A DNA stretch of 64,000 bases from Pyricularia pennisetigena (GCF_004337985.1 NC_043742.1:7440641-7504640); one strand, 5' to 3'. Shown: positions 10,100 to 22,712, counted from the stretch's first letter. Notes: generated by a model from the sequence alone, not told the origin. A program made the numbers and translations.

Positions 10100-11047
10100 T
10101 CGGTCTCTTTGTCTCAGCTTGAATGCATAGGCCCTACTCTCCTGCCTTCATACGAGCTGTATGGTGCCCTAACCCCATTCGAGCCCTTCCTGGGCTTGAA
10201 TTCGGTTCGTACGTTCCATGGGAGCGGCTTCAAATTTATCGACGACAGATACACAGGTAATCGATTCCACCCACGATATAAACAATATAGTAAAAACCTC
10301 GATACCCTCGAGCTGCTTGCCTGTGTTACCAGGCGACCAGAACTTGCGGCTCTTCTGGAGAGGTGTGCCGTCGCCGCCCGTCTCAAAACCTTTCGATTCT
10401 CGTACGAGACCAAGTGGCATGGCTGTGGCCACAACTGGGATTCCGGAGACTTCCTTGAAGTTGTGCGTGATCACGTCGGTGGCACTCTGGAGGAACTCTC
10501 GGTCACCAGGATCTCGGGCTTCCGAGGGTGGGGAGATTTAGGCACCACAATGACCGACATGCGGACCGGGTTTCCATCTCTCAAGATTCTCGAGCTGGAT
10601 GTTCGTATGTTGATGGGCCCAGCCAGGACAGAGGAGGTGGTTGCTGCGTACAGCAAAAAGGCATACGGTCCTTGGCCGCCTCGAGAATGCGCCAACATTC
10701 CACCTGCACGACCTCGGCTCGTTGACATCCTTCCGTCGCAGCTCGAGACATTTCGCCTCTTTTGCTCCATGTTTGAGCAAGACGATCTCGACTGCATCAA
10801 AGCAATGATCTCAGACTTCCGAGCGGAGCGGGCCGCGAGTCTTCCGCACCTGCTCGAGATGGGCTTTTACTACTACCGGACGGACAACATCAAAAAGCCT
10901 CAAGTCCAGCAAACTCTGAATGCCGTTCAGGATGCTGGTTTCTCCATGCACCCTAATGAGAAGGAGCATAGCTGGGAGTACAAGGCTGTTAATCCCAAGT
11001 GGGTCAATGACTCCAAAGAGAGGTTTTTTAGTAACTACACGACATAG
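10100..11047 (+). pseudogene. F-box-like gene, 3' fragment (split by LINE)
   Basis: Continuation of the gene that starts at 3332. If the LINE and one 16-bp duplication are removed, codon ...CCT AGT at 4067-4072 runs directly into TCG GTC TCT at 10100 without a frame change. The undisrupted protein would then be about 562 residues. This part is an open frame of 315 codons with leucine-rich segments (LDTLELLACV, FPSLKILELDVRML, LPSQLETFRLF) like the body of fungal F-box proteins. No internal stop is present, so decay since insertion is slight. There is no natural promoter or nearby ATG for this fragment alone. Confidence 0.7.
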
Positions 11048-12760
11048 AGGCCTGAGACTTTTTGGTTGTAAACTAGAACTTGGTCTTGTGCAATGACTTG
11101 ATATGGATGGATGAATGATACTGCTGGATACAGTATGCGTTTTTTTTATCTTTCTGACAGCAACAAGGTGTGTTAAAAATTGACATAATTTCAGAGCCTC
11201 CACACTCTAATGTAAAGCCTCTCACTGACAAACCTTGCCGCTGCTGCCCATACCCCGGTGGGGCTTAGGCCCGTGTTCCGTCATATGTCACCTTTGGGTA
11301 CTTGGTCCACTGAGAGCCGTCGACAATGGCGACCTGGCGAGGGATGAACCTTTATAGGTTACAGAGTTTTGCATGTTTTCGGGGTCAATGGTCTCAGAAC
11401 CGTCCTCGCCCTTTTGGTCATATATACTCTGTCTGCCACAAAAACCAGTTTCTGGATAGACAGATCAAATTATATAAAAACCGCTCCCATCACTTTATCA
11501 CCAAAGCCTATCCCCCGCGCATATTTGTATTTGGCAGGCCACTGGACCTCTGAAGATACACAGTTCGTACATCTCGTCTAGGAGGAAACAATGGACGAAA
11601 GATCCCTTGTAGCTACATTGATGCGTTTTATGGAAATTAGATTCTTTGCACAACCTGGAATTGACCGACGGATATCTTCGATAGTGTCCAGAATTTCAGA
11701 AACCCTCTTTTGTCTTCCAATCCGGCAAGATTTGTGATATTTCTCGCCTTTTTGACAAGATGTCCGGAATATGGTCGCCGCTAAAACAGAGCTTGTAGAC
11801 ACAACTGCAAGGATGAAAGGGCGGGCATTCGTTGGACGAGGTTAAAGTTTGTTGGAAGGAAACCAAAAATCCAAATTGAAAAAAGGAAAAAGCCTAACCA
11901 GAAAGAAAAGAGACAGCAACAACACAGATATAAGTGTTCGGGACAAGTGGAAGTAAACTGCACAAAGCAAGTTAAGTCCGTGTTCTTGACACACGAATCA
12001 CTCGCGAAATAGCTTAAATGTATATGAGATTAAAACTCTGATCGGTAGAGTCAATGCTATCTTAACAGACGGAGCTTGATAATAACCTGTCATGTGAATG
12101 ACTTAATGACTTAGTATTGAGACATGAAATGCAAATAATATACTGCAGAATTTAAGAGTTCAACCACAACGAGGAAGCTCCAGTTTTGCACATGTGCGTT
12201 TTCTCTTTTGAATATATTTGAACTTTGTGCTTTTTTTTTTTTTTGTTTTTTGAACCGCTATTCGATGCAGGCTGACACCGGGGATATCGGGGCTTTCCCT
12301 TCAATCACTGAGTCATATCAAAGAGACATATTCAAAGAGATTTCGTGACATTTTGTGCGGGCGGGCTAGGGCTACAAGCCAAGTTGAATTGATGACTGGG
12401 ATTGGCGTCCTGAATAAAAGGTAACGAAGGCTATTGAGCCAACGGTGCACTTGTGGCCTCTGTTGTGGATTGTCCCCTATGTGCGTTGGGTTTTATAAAT
12501 TATAACGAAGATGGTTAGAAAACTGTTTTTTTTTCTTATTCAGACCAATCGCCCATAACGACTTGATATATGCAACCCTTTGCCTCATCCGTGCTCTGCG
12601 CCTCTTGTGCTATAAATTTGGGACCGGAATCTGCCAGCGCTCGACGTATATATAAACGCTAAGGGAATGGCCGCTATTGCCATTATTTGATTCATGATCC
12701 CATATATCTATCTGGAAATTATGCCCGTTTAGATAACCCATTTGTTGTCTTCACGGCCCA
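11048..12760. other. Intergenic region, AT-rich, no gene recognised
   Basis: This holds the 3' flank of the split F-box gene and the 3' flank of the GH131 gene. The sequence is AT-rich with short homopolymers (T run near 12231-12244) and only short open frames without recognisable features. Confidence 0.5.
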
Positions 12761-13887
12761 TCACAAGGAAACACACCCATCGGCGCTATCCTCGAGGAAG
12801 ATGCCGCCGTAGATCAGACCTTCATCTATTCCACTGGCCTGGTACCCAGAGTTGACCACGTCGTCGGTCCCCGTCGGCTTCTTGAGCAGGCCGAGCTGGT
12901 ACTGGCCCTCGCCCGAGTTGTCGTTGGGCGTCGCCGCGCAAGAGGCCGCCCTGAGAGGCTCGTCGTTCTTGGAGTAGTAGACACGCAGCGTGCTGTCGTG
13001 CGGTGAACACTTGTCAGTTTCTTTGTTCCGCCAGGCTCTTGCATGATTTCCATGGACATTTGAAGCCCCCCAAAAAAGAGGGCGCCTTGGAGATGAAGAA
13101 GAAGGAAAAAAAAAAAAAGCTTACTTGTTGACATAGTCGATGGTGACGGCAAAATTGTTCCACGCAGACTCGTCGATGGGCGTCGACCAAATCTGCCGGT
13201 TGCGCCGGTCGAGGATCTTGAAAGTGTCGCTGAGCAGGTCAGGCTGGCCCAGGATGCTGCCCATCTCAAAGTTGAACTGATTGGCCGAGTAGTCGGCCGT
13301 CTCGTGCCAGACATTCTGTTTGGCAGGGGGTTTGGTTATACAGTTGTTATCATCAGTAAGGGCACAACTTCCCTCGAACGTTGAAAAGAAAAAAATAAGC
13401 CAAGCCTTACAAGATACTCATGGCTCAGATTCAACCCCCTAGCCGGATCAATCTTGACACTCCAATGCAGCGTCCTCACCCCGACGGCACCCCTACCCCC
13501 GACGTTCGCATCGTCCCTAAACTGCAAACCCGCCCTCCTGAACCCCCTCTGGGTCTGGAAGATGGACCGGTCACTCAGCGTGACCGTGATGGGCTTGTGG
13601 CTCGACGAGTTCTCGAACCGCGGCCGGCCGACCTCGGTCGGGAACTTGATGATGTCGCTCCACTTGAGGCCCTCACCCTTGACGTAGGCCGTGTTGAAGG
13701 GCGACCGGGACGCCTCGTCCAGCCCCGTGGCCGGGAGCGTTGCCGGTACGCGCCCGTCAAAGACGACGGGGCACCTGATCGTGCCTGCTGGGTCGGCGGC
13801 GCGCGCGGCCGCGAGGGGCGTTGCTGAGGCTGTGGTCGCTGCTGCTACTGCTAGGAGCAAGGCTGAGAAAAAGGGAGTGAAGGACAT
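12761..13887 (-). CDS. Secreted GH131-family beta-glucanase
   Basis: A predicted secreted glycoside hydrolase of family 131, whose characterised members cleave beta-1,3/1,6- and beta-1,4-glucans. Exons 13887-13411, 13315-13125 and 12992-12761 give 299 residues; introns start GTAAGG and GTAAGC. I chose the second acceptor (CGACAG) because it yields a continuous DYVNNTLRVYYS strand. Residues 1-22 are a hydrophobic signal peptide. The family pattern is clear: CPVVFDGRVP near 39, SPFNTAYVKGEGLKWSDII, GFRRAGLQF, TLHWSVKIDPARGLNLSHEYL, WHETADYSANQF, LLKKPTGTDDV, EGLIYGGIFLEDS and a C-terminal GCVSL. No carbohydrate-binding module is attached. It probably degrades plant or fungal cell-wall glucan outside the cell. 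Family assignment rests on remembered motifs, not a search. Confidence 0.85.
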
Positions 13888-14532
13888 TGCGAAACGAGAA
13901 GCCGAGGGATGAATTCAGATCTTTATTGTGTCCTGTAGCGGTACCAGACAGTGCAATACCAGCTGTCGCTCCAGCGCGCCGTTGGTATTTATTCGTCTAG
14001 GGTTCTCGACGTGGCAAACACCCATACGCCATTCGGGAACGTCGGGATCGTTACCCATGCCTTCTTCCCGTGTACTGTACTGTCCGATCGCCGCCGGCTA
14101 AATGCCAATGCTACACTTAAACTCTCGTCAGGGATACCGGATACAGGCTGACTCCTCCCGATGATCCTTGCTCGCGGTTCATAGGCCATCTCTCGGCGTC
14201 CATCTTCCGTCTTCTCCTTGGGCGCAAGTGGGAGTTGTTAGGTAATAATCGGACTAGCTCATTTGAGGCAAGCGACCAACTGTGATTGCCACTCATGAAA
14301 GGCCCTCAGGCCCCCCACCAAAACAAACCCAAACGCCTAAAAACTTATGCATCAACTCAAGTCTAGGAAATGTCTTCAACAAGTAAAACAATATGTCTTG
14401 AACTATTCATACAGGTAGCATTGGCATTTTACTCCCCCGTCATTCCAGGCAAAAAAAAAAAAAAAAAAAAATGGACAAGAAAATAACCCAGCTATCATGA
14501 AATCTGGCCATCTAGACAACCGCATTAACACC
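13888..14532. other. Intergenic: GH131 promoter and clathrin 3' flank
   Basis: Contains the upstream region of the GH131 gene and the 3' UTR region of the clathrin gene, including a 20-base A run ending near 14471. No additional gene seen. Confidence 0.5.
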
Positions 14533-17500
14533 CTAGTAACCATATCCTGTAGGCTGCGGTGCGAATCCATTCGCTCCAAAAGGCGCAGGAGAGGTCGGTT
14601 GTGTACCAGGTCCAGCCGTAATCATGAGACGTCCGCCACCGAGAATAGGAGCGTTGTCTTCCTTCTTTTCCTGCTCCTTTTCCTTGGCCTTGCGAGCCTC
14701 GTTGTCTGCCTTGAGCACAGCAAGCTCCTTGGTCTGCTGCGACAGCAGATTGATCATGTATGGCATTGTGAAATCGTGCAGACCGTGGCGCCATGACATC
14801 TCGAGAACCAAGTCGGGCCTGATGAGGTCGTAGCAGGCATAGAGCATACCAACGTAGCACTCGCGGTTGCCGATGTCGACGAACTGTAGATACTGTTGTT
14901 AGTACAGGTAAAAAAGACAAACCAGGTAAATATAATACATTGGTCGTAGACTTACGTAGCGCAGCAACTCCTCCACAACCTCGGACTTGCCCGAGATGGC
15001 AGCCGTCTCAATGGCATCCTTCCACAGCTTGTCCTGCTTGGAAAGAGCAATCGACTTCTCCCAGCGCTTGTTCTTGCGGTAAATGTTGGCGGCGATCTGG
15101 CGAAAAAAGACAAGGTCGTGCTTCTCGAGGCGTCCAGCAAGCTCGACAGGCTCATAGTTGTCGTAGTTCTCGACCGAGTCACGCAGCGTCTTGTAATCCT
15201 CCTCCTCGATCAGCAGGTCGTTGATGGCATCGTTGACGATGCGCTTGTTTTGGGTCTGCACGTTAAGCAGGAAGGGCTTGATCAAGGGCAGGTTGTCCGA
15301 CTTTTGGAACATCCTGACAACCCGGTTGACATCAATGCGAGGCGTCAAAGCCTGCAGCAGGTCAGTCAGCAGGGAAGGGTGCTGCTCCAAGTAAAAGTTG
15401 ATAGCCTTGAAGTAAATCTCCAGGTTGGCAACCTTGACGATGATATCCCTGAATTGCGTGTGCTCCCACGAGTTCTCTGGCCTCTCAATGACGGAAAGGG
15501 CAGCATTGTCAAACTCATCGTAGTGGACGTAGCAAAAGACAAGCTCAGGCCAGAGGTTCGCCTCCTCACATGCACGAATCATCTTTGGCAAGTTCATCCT
15601 GCTCCAGAACAGGTTCAAGTGCTCGATCAGGCGCTCAGGGTGGTACTTGGAGAGAGCGATACCAAGCTCGGTGAACATTCCCATGTGCGCACGCTCGAGA
15701 CCAAGACCGTTCTCAAGCAAGCTGATGAGCTCGTCGAAGAAGCCGTTACGCTCGTATTGCTTCACCAGGGTCTGCAGCTGCTCAGCGTCCACGATCAAGT
15801 TGAGACCGCAAATCTGGGCCAGGCGGAATTCTTTCTTGTTGACGCATGCCTCGTGGACCTCCTTCCACACCTTGATGCTGTTGGCCTTGCGGGCACATTC
15901 GACAGCCGCTTGGTAGTCACCGAGGTGAACGAGGGTGGTTGCGAGCTTGGCCCAGTTTGAGATGCTAGTGTAGAAGATCTTGGCAGCCTCAAAGAGACCT
16001 TCTCCGTATGCCTTGTCACCAGACTCCTCGATGTTGGTGACGTTTGTTCCGCGCAGGAAATCCTCGAGCTCAGAGAGCTGGTCCAGCCGAGCGTAGCAGA
16101 AAGCGAGAGCAGTGTCAATGGCGGACTCGCGCAGTGTCTTGCGGGCCATACGCAGATACTTGACGAGATCCTCGTTCTTGCCAGCGTGGGTGGCAATCTC
16201 AATAACCTCCAGGTAGTTCTTGGGGTCCTCAGCCTTGATGTATGACTCGATCGAGTCTGTGACACGCAGACCATCAAGCTGGGCCTTGGCAACCTTGCTC
16301 CAGACTTCGGGGATATCCACATCCTCGGCGTAAGCCTGTGCGCGGTCGATGCTGACAACGTTCTCGACCAGGACGTCGACGGCGCTGACCTTGTCGTCAA
16401 TCTTCTTGAAGATCTCAAAAGCCTCCTCATACAGGCCGACGTCGATGCAGACGGCTGTGATCTCTTGAGGGTTGAAACCATCCAGCTTGTGAATGTAGTC
16501 CATCACACGGGACTTGTCGGCCTTGGCAGCGGTGAACATGAGAAGGTTCTGGAGGTTCTGGTTGTCGCTAAATGGCGACGGCTCCAAAACAATCTTCTCC
16601 AAAAGCTCGATGAGCTCGCCTGGCAGATCGGCTGCCAAAAGGGCGGCGACAGCCTCTGAAACCTTGGCGGGGTCGGTCGATTCTGGAACGGCAGTCGAAG
16701 TGACCTGGTCGACAACGGACCGGCGGTGGATGTTGTTTTCGCTCAAGACGAACATCCACAGTTCGCGGTCAGCACGCTCTAGAAGGTACCGTGCTTGGGC
16801 CTTGTACATGGAGTTCTCGTTGGTGATGTTGACAAGCTCCAGGTCGTTGCCACCCTTGCGGTAGGCAATGTAGGCAAGGTTGGGGTCGCGCTTCTCGCAG
16901 TACTTTCCGACCACAAGCGAATCGTACTGGTCGTTCTCCTTAAGGAACTTCTCAGGGTTGTTGTTCGAGTCGATGTAGATCTTGGCAAGGGCGTTGAATA
17001 CGGCCTGCTGTTGGTTACCGGCTTGAAGGGTAGCCTCCAGGAAAGGCAGAAGCATCTTGAGGCGATTCCTAGTCTCAACCTCGGCGACGAGCTCATCAAT
17101 GGGGATAGAGGCGGGGTCCACCGTGGAAAGCAGATTCTTGATGATGCTCTCATCGCAGTCAACGTCCAAAAGACCGCCAATGACGGCGGGCGCACGTGCA
17201 GGGTTGACCCGCTGGACGTACACCTCGATGGACTTGAACTGCTGGTTCTGGTACAGGAAAAGAACCAAATCGTGGACAAAGTTGAAACGGTCGCACACAA
17301 TGATCAGAGGCAGCTGCTCCGTCAACCTCGCCTCCTTGAGGAAGTTCTTGACCTTCTCGGGGTTGTAGTAGTTGCTGTCTCTGCAGATACGCTCAACCTC
17401 GCTGAACTGACCCATCTTGGTGGCGGCTTCGATGTACTTGAAGTGGACGTCAGGGTCCTCTGACAGGTTGACGATGCTACCGAGGTAGTAGAAGAGACCC

Positions 17501-19784
17501 TCGGCTGTCTTGTACTTCTCAAAGAGGTCGATCAGCTTGGTAGGGCCCAGGAGATCCGAGTATTTGGTGGCAACCTGAACGACCGACTGCAGGTTCTGGC
17601 GAATGTTTGTCTTCATCATGGCATCAAGGCAATCCAAAGACTGCTCCACAGACAGCTTCCCAAAGAAGTTAACAAGCCATTCGGGGTTAAAGTTGGGCGT
17701 GCCAGCAATGTTGACAATTACGCGCTTGACGGCAGCAGGATCCTCGTAAAGCTCGAGCGCCTTCTGGTGCAAGCCCGCCTGCTCGCAGAGAGCAGCAATG
17801 CGACCCTTGTCGAAATGCGTAAACATCTCGTTGCCCAAGATGGCATCGGCGACCTGTGGGGCGTTCATCAGGTTCATCTCCAGAAGCCTGGTCTGGAGAT
17901 CGGCGTGCTCTGGCTTGTTGTCCTTGAGAGCGTCCAGGAGGAAGGCCGTGGCTTGCTGAACCATGCCCTGTGCCTGGAAAACATCTACAACACGGGCGAT
18001 GTCGACAAGGGACCCGCCCTCATGGTTCGCAAGAGTCGTGGCCAGCTCGGCACCCTTTTCGGGGTTGATTCGCACAATGTGGTTCAGCAGCTGGATCCAG
18101 TCAGGCTGGTAGCCGGTTTGGGCGCAGTAGGGCAGAATCTTGTCGAACTGCCCCGTCTCGGCCAGACCGGCAACAACCTTTTGCGGGACGTTGGCTTTGA
18201 GGTAGATCTTGAGCGCCATCGAGACGTCGTGCGGCCTGACCATGTCACCAAACTGCTCGGAGCAATCCAGCTTGCCCTCGTTCAGCCACTTCTCGAGCAA
18301 CTGCTTGCGGTTCTGGGCCAGCACGGGCTGAGCAAGCTCGATCGTCTCGTGGTGGTTTAGGGATCCCTTGTCGAGGAGCAGGCCAAAGTACTGGAGAATG
18401 TAAGACATTTGACCAGGCTGTTGCGGCAAGTTCTTGAACTTGTTGATGGTCTCGGCGGTCCGCAGGAATCCCCGAGGCGAACCGGCGGCGACCTTAGCAG
18501 CCTCCATGTAGTTGCCGCCGTTGAAAAGCTGCTGGAACTGCTGAGCATACAGCTGGTCCGCACCAGGGAGACCGGCGCGAGACGCCATCTTGATTGCAAG
18601 CTCGGTATTAGCAGGGTTTTGCAGCAGGTAGGGGATCATGGTCTCGTCGTCGATGGTCACGCCGAGAACCTGACCCTTACGGTTGATGCTGACGATGCCG
18701 GTGGAGTCGCTGTCAGGGCTGGTGGTGAAGATGGTTTCGCTCGAGATGCGGTTCATGAAGATGCAGGTGCCAGTCTCGAGGTCGTAAAGGTGGATGAAGC
18801 CGTACTTGGTGACCAAGTATATGACGCCGTACTTTTGCGAAACCTGCACCGCGACTGGGAAGTCGTTGACGGCCTCGGCGGGGAAGTAGACGTCGACGTT
18901 CTTCTTGGCAAATGCCGGGTTGGCTTCTGGCTTATCGACCTCGACAATGTGCAGCTTGGCGCCCGTGGCAGTCCTGACGGCGAATGTAAAGACTTTGGTA
19001 TCTTGAGGGGCACCCTCCAACCTCAGGGTGCCAAAGGCTGCGGCGTGACCCTCGATGGATTGGCTGATACCTCTGTCTTTCGAGTAGAGCTGCATGTTGC
19101 CCACCACACGCCCTTGCGCCTGAGCGATGCCCACGACTACCATCCACTTGCCCTCGGAATTAGCGCGGTAGTTGATGATTTGGTTGCCCTAGATGAATAA
19201 ATAAAAACAAAAGGTCAGCTCGATTCCGGTGATTCCCAGGCGCAGATCCAACCAACTTACGCTGAGGTTATCGTTTCGGGCAAACTGCTTCACAGGAGTG
19301 GCTTGGTTGGCATCGAAAACATCCCAGTGATATACGGCCGCGTCCGTAACGAGACCAATTGTAGTATCACTGATCCACTTCCAAAAGACCACATCTTCGT
19401 TCATCGTCGTCGACTTGAGCTTTTGCTTGGCATCCAGGTCGAAAATCTGCAGCGTCCTTGATTGTGCGCGAAGTGCGATGACCTGTCTGGTGAAGTGCAT
19501 GATGGCACTGTCGGCCTTGATGGGGCGTCGAGTGACATTGTTGTTGTTCTTGAGGTCGATGATGACAACTTCTGGTGATGCTGCCTCGTTTTTCTTTTCG
19601 CGAATGCAGACGTAGTGATCCGACTCTAGTGTCTGTTGGGCGAACGGATGTTAGTATCGAGTTTGCAATATTCCCACGAACAGTGAGGGCGACGCACGCA
19701 GGAGTTGAAGCCAATGGCCGAAGTGTCGACGCCAACAGCTGATAGCTGCAGCAGCTCGGTAAACTTGATCGGCAGAGGCGCCAT
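14533..19784 (-). CDS. CHC1: Clathrin heavy chain
   Basis: The heavy chain of the clathrin triskelion, which coats vesicles budding from the plasma membrane, trans-Golgi and endosomes. Exons 19784-19698, 19632-19261, 19188-14956 and 14883-14533 join to 1,680 residues, the normal length of the family. The N-terminus MAPLPIKFTELLQLSAVG and the following beta-propeller repeats (about residues 1-330) form the adaptor-binding terminal domain. The remainder is the alpha-helical leg of CHCR repeats, for example NPEWLVNFFGKLSVEQSLDC and the RPENSWEHTQFRDIIVKVA region. The C-terminal trimerisation part ends GFAPQPTGYGY, close to the ending of other filamentous-fungal clathrins. Introns are 65, 72 and 72 nt. 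The second exon begins TLESDHYVC, a strongly conserved block. A Pot2-like transposon sits about 1.1 kb upstream of the start codon. Confidence 0.97.
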
Positions 19785-20852
19785 GATGCTTGCTGTGCGG
19801 CGCTAGACCGCGTTGACCAAGAATTCGAACAGTTGACCGAGGCCAAAATACGCCGGCAGGGCGGTTTCGCGGGGATGCGCCGGGTCAGTCAGACTGAAGT
19901 CGAGGTGAACAAGGGAAAGAGGTCGTTGCGAGTATGTGTGGCTCTGCCTGAAATCCAGCAAGGGGTATTAAGGTTTAGCAGCCGCAATGGGGAATTGGAA
20001 GAAGAGAGGATGAGGAAAAGGAGAGTATCATCAAGGCGTCAGAATACTGTCACCTCTTGAGGGGGATGAGCTCGAAGAGGGATGGTGAAGCGGTTGCTTG
20101 ATGTTTGTGGTGGTTGGGAAGCAATCACCAATTCTGATCCAAGTCGCGAAATTGGCCAGCTTGCCGTCGTCAGACTCCCGACCAAGCTTGAAAGGAGGAG
20201 GGCCCGTGCGTGGATTCCTTCATTCCATGTGCGGGTCAGCTTGGCCTAGCTTCCGTTGGTTTTCTGCTCCACTGCGAGTCAATTGCAGGACCCACCTGAA
20301 GCTTTTAGTTTGGGAAATTAGGCACAGTATGATGGCCTTAGGCAACAATGAATTAATGATATTGGGCCGACGGCCTAGCTCACAAATCGATTGTCTGAGT
20401 TGTTCATAATTCTTCATACATCTTTAAGCGATTCAGGTAAGCACTCGAGATTTGTCAACTTTTTCCCCCAATCGCCTTCTCTGCACTCAAGTCATCTAAA
20501 TCTTTATCATCATGCTTCGCGCTCTAATGTATTCCACGACTAGTGATAGTGATACTACGGTTATTCTGTGATTCACTCCTGCTTTCTACAACAGCGTGAC
20601 TGGTTCTCCCTTTTTGTCCACTGCCACACGACAACTAGTAGGCATCTCTACTGATATATAATAATAGTTGGTGCACTCGTCGCCATCATGGTAGGTCCAC
20701 ATAAGTCTCAAACCTATTTACTTCTGTTGGATGAGTCTCTTTTTAACTGCTAACTATTAGGATTGACTGTTTGTCAAGCGTTTCCCTTCAAACAGACGAA
20801 CCGGCACGTTTGACTTTTCCTAGGCTTTTAGCCTCTAGACCCTTTGCAACCC
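19785..20852. other. Upstream region of clathrin gene
   Basis: Presumed 5' UTR and promoter of the clathrin heavy chain gene, ending at the TA target of the DNA transposon. No convincing gene; the short frames here lack recognisable domains. Confidence 0.5.
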
Positions 20853-20854
20853 TA

Positions 20855-20896
20855 ACGTTGGGCTCCACATCTCCGACCCCCCTAAAGTCCGGCCCC
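20855..20896 (+). repeat. Left terminal inverted repeat of Pot2-like element
   Basis: 42-bp repeat that matches the reverse complement of 22671-22712 at every base read. TA target duplication lies immediately outside. Confidence 0.95.
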
Positions 20897-21005
20897 TAAA
20901 AATATCTACTCAGCCACGTCAACCCTTTGTTTTATTTTATAAATATCTAGACGAATTTTTCACTTTAGAACTTGCATTTTGAAGATTCTTGCTCCAAACT
21001 TTCCA

Positions 21006-22613
21006 ATGAAACAGTACACTGAAAATCAGCTTCTTGCTGCCATTTCTGACATAAGAAATGGCAAATCAGTTCACAAAACCTCGCAAAAATGGGGTATTCC
21101 TCGGAGTACCCTTCACGATCGTTTAAAGGGGGCCCAGTCAATTCAACAAGCGAAAAGATTTTGTCAAAGGCTTTCACAGGAGCAGGAGACCTATTTGGCA
21201 GATTGGGTACTTGCGCAGGCCGCGTTAGGCCTTCCGCCAACGCATCAAGAACTACGCTATTTTGCGGAACGAATTCTTCAGGCCGCCGGAGAAAGAAAAA
21301 GCCTTGGGAAACATTGGGTTAGCCGTTTTATAGCCCGATATCCAATTTTGAAAACCCAAAGGCCCCGGCGAATAGAAAATGCCCGGGTTAATGGGGCTAC
21401 AACCGAGGTAATTAAATCTTGGTGGTCCTATTTGAAAAATCCCGTTATCGATACTATAAAACCGGCCAACCGTTGGAATATGGACGAAACAGGTATAATG
21501 GAAGGCAAAGGATCTAATGGCCTGGTGTTAGGGCGTAATAAAATCCGGCCATTACAGCGAAAAGAGCCTGGAACGCGGGGTTGGACGAGCATAATCGAAT
21601 GTGTATCAGCTACGGGGGCTGTTATACCTCCCCTCGTTATATTTAAGGGGAAAAACGTACAGCAACAATGGTTTCCAGCTGATTTAAGTCCTTTCGATAC
21701 CTGGCAATTTCATGCAACAGAAAACGGGTGGACAAATAATGAAACAGGTATCGAATGGTTAAAAAAGGTGTTTATTCCAAATACCCAACCTTTAACTCCT
21801 GAAAAGCGTTTATTAGTTCTCGACGGCCACGGATCACACGTCAGCGACGAGTTTATGCTTGTTTGCCTCCAAAATAATATTCAGCTTTTATATTTACCTC
21901 CTCATTCGTCGCACGTTCTTCAACCGTTGGATTTATCGGTTTTTGGGCCGTTAAAGGAAGCTTATCGACGTCACCTGGGATTTGTAAACCAGTTTTGCTG
22001 TTCAACGGTTGTTGGGAAACGAAACTTTCTACTTTGCTATCGAAAAGCCAGATCAAAAGCATTTATAGCAAAAACCATTCAATCTGGTTGGCGTACGACG
22101 GGGTTATGGCCGGTGAACTTGGCAAAACCACTTTTAAACCCGTTTTTATTAGAAAATAGCAACGCCAACGTCGAAAAAGGTAGAAATAACGGCTTCCAAA
22201 GGGATAAAACACCGGAAAGCCCAAACCAAAAAATTAACGACCAATCTTTACTTATTTGGAAAACCCCTAAAACGACCCGAGATATTCGACTTCAACTACA
22301 GGAAATTTCCCGGTCCGAAAAAAGTAACGCCACTTCACGGCTTTTGTTTGCAAAAGTCCAAAAAAGCTTCGAAACCAAGGATATCTTATTGGCTGAAGCT
22401 CAGCAAAAAATCAGTTTGTTAAAAGCAAAATTGGAGGCGGTACGGCCGGTCAAAAGGAAAAGGGTAATTCCGGATCCCAACGAGCTTTTGGTCAGCAAAA
22501 AAAACGTTTATGAAGCACAGGAAAATAATAGGGACTGTTTAGAGGATTTGAACGATGGAGAAGAGGTTAGCGAACCGGGAGAGCCTGACAATGATTGTAT
22601 TATTGTGCGTTGA
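21006..22613 (+). CDS. Pogo-family DDE transposase
   Basis: A 535-residue transposase that cuts and rejoins element ends. The start is the ATG at 21006; the frame is open further upstream but lacks another ATG. Residues about 1-65 form a psq-type helix-turn-helix (QYTENQLLAAISDIRNGKS, WGIPRSTLHDRL), followed by a CENP-B-type DNA-binding segment (LADWVLAQAALGLPPTHQEL). The catalytic domain shows the three expected acidic residues: aspartate in NMDETGIMEGKG, in LLVLDGHGSH, and in QPLDLSVFGPLKEAY. The C-terminal part is charged and probably coiled (AEAQQKISLLKAKLEAV). The frame has no stops. The gene lies entirely between the terminal inverted repeats. Confidence 0.95.
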   Translation: MKQYTENQLLAAISDIRNGKSVHKTSQKWGIPRSTLHDRLKGAQSIQQAKRFCQRLSQEQETYLADWVLAQAALGLPPTHQELRYFAERILQAAGERKSLGKHWVSRFIARYPILKTQRPRRIENARVNGATTEVIKSWWSYLKNPVIDTIKPANRWNMDETGIMEGKGSNGLVLGRNKIRPLQRKEPGTRGWTSIIECVSATGAVIPPLVIFKGKNVQQQWFPADLSPFDTWQFHATENGWTNNETGIEWLKKVFIPNTQPLTPEKRLLVLDGHGSHVSDEFMLVCLQNNIQLLYLPPHSSHVLQPLDLSVFGPLKEAYRRHLGFVNQFCCSTVVGKRNFLLCYRKARSKAFIAKTIQSGWRTTGLWPVNLAKPLLNPFLLENSNANVEKGRNNGFQRDKTPESPNQKINDQSLLIWKTPKTTRDIRLQLQEISRSEKSNATSRLLFAKVQKSFETKDILLAEAQQKISLLKAKLEAVRPVKRKRVIPDPNELLVSKKNVYEAQENNRDCLEDLNDGEEVSEPGEPDNDCIIVR

Positions 22614-22670
22614 TAGGTTTACATTTAAATCGGTTTATAAAAGGGGTATTTCGTCGTTACATTTTTCAAG

Positions 22671-22712
22671 GGGGCCGGACTTTAGGGGGGTCGGAGATGT
22701 GGAGCCCAACGT
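22671..22712 (-). repeat. Right terminal inverted repeat of Pot2-like element
   Basis: Inverted partner of 20855-20896, followed by TA at 22713-22714. Confidence 0.95.

Larger units (their letters stand above)
20855..22712 (+). mobile_element. Pot2/Fot1-like Tc1-mariner (pogo) DNA transposon
   Basis: A complete 1,858-bp element bounded by perfect inverted repeats of 42 bp (20855-20896 and 22671-22712, outer end ACGTTGGGCTCCACATCTCC). TA dinucleotides flank it at 20853-20854 and 22713-22714, the standard target duplication of this superfamily. It contains a single intact transposase gene. Overall size, inverted repeat length and a 535-residue ORF agree with what I remember of Pot2 from Magnaporthe; Fot1 of Fusarium is slightly larger. 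Without a comparison I can only call it Pot2-like. The sequence shows no C-to-T decay. Since both ends and the ORF are intact, the copy may be mobile. Confidence 0.95.

Noticed and set aside
15118..19200. Long plus-strand frames across the clathrin gene
   Set aside because: Antisense shadows of the strongly conserved clathrin exons; no recognisable protein.
20979..21005. Upstream start (TTG at 20979) for the transposase
   Set aside because: TTG is not a normal fungal start; the ATG at 21006 gives the family-typical N-terminus and length.
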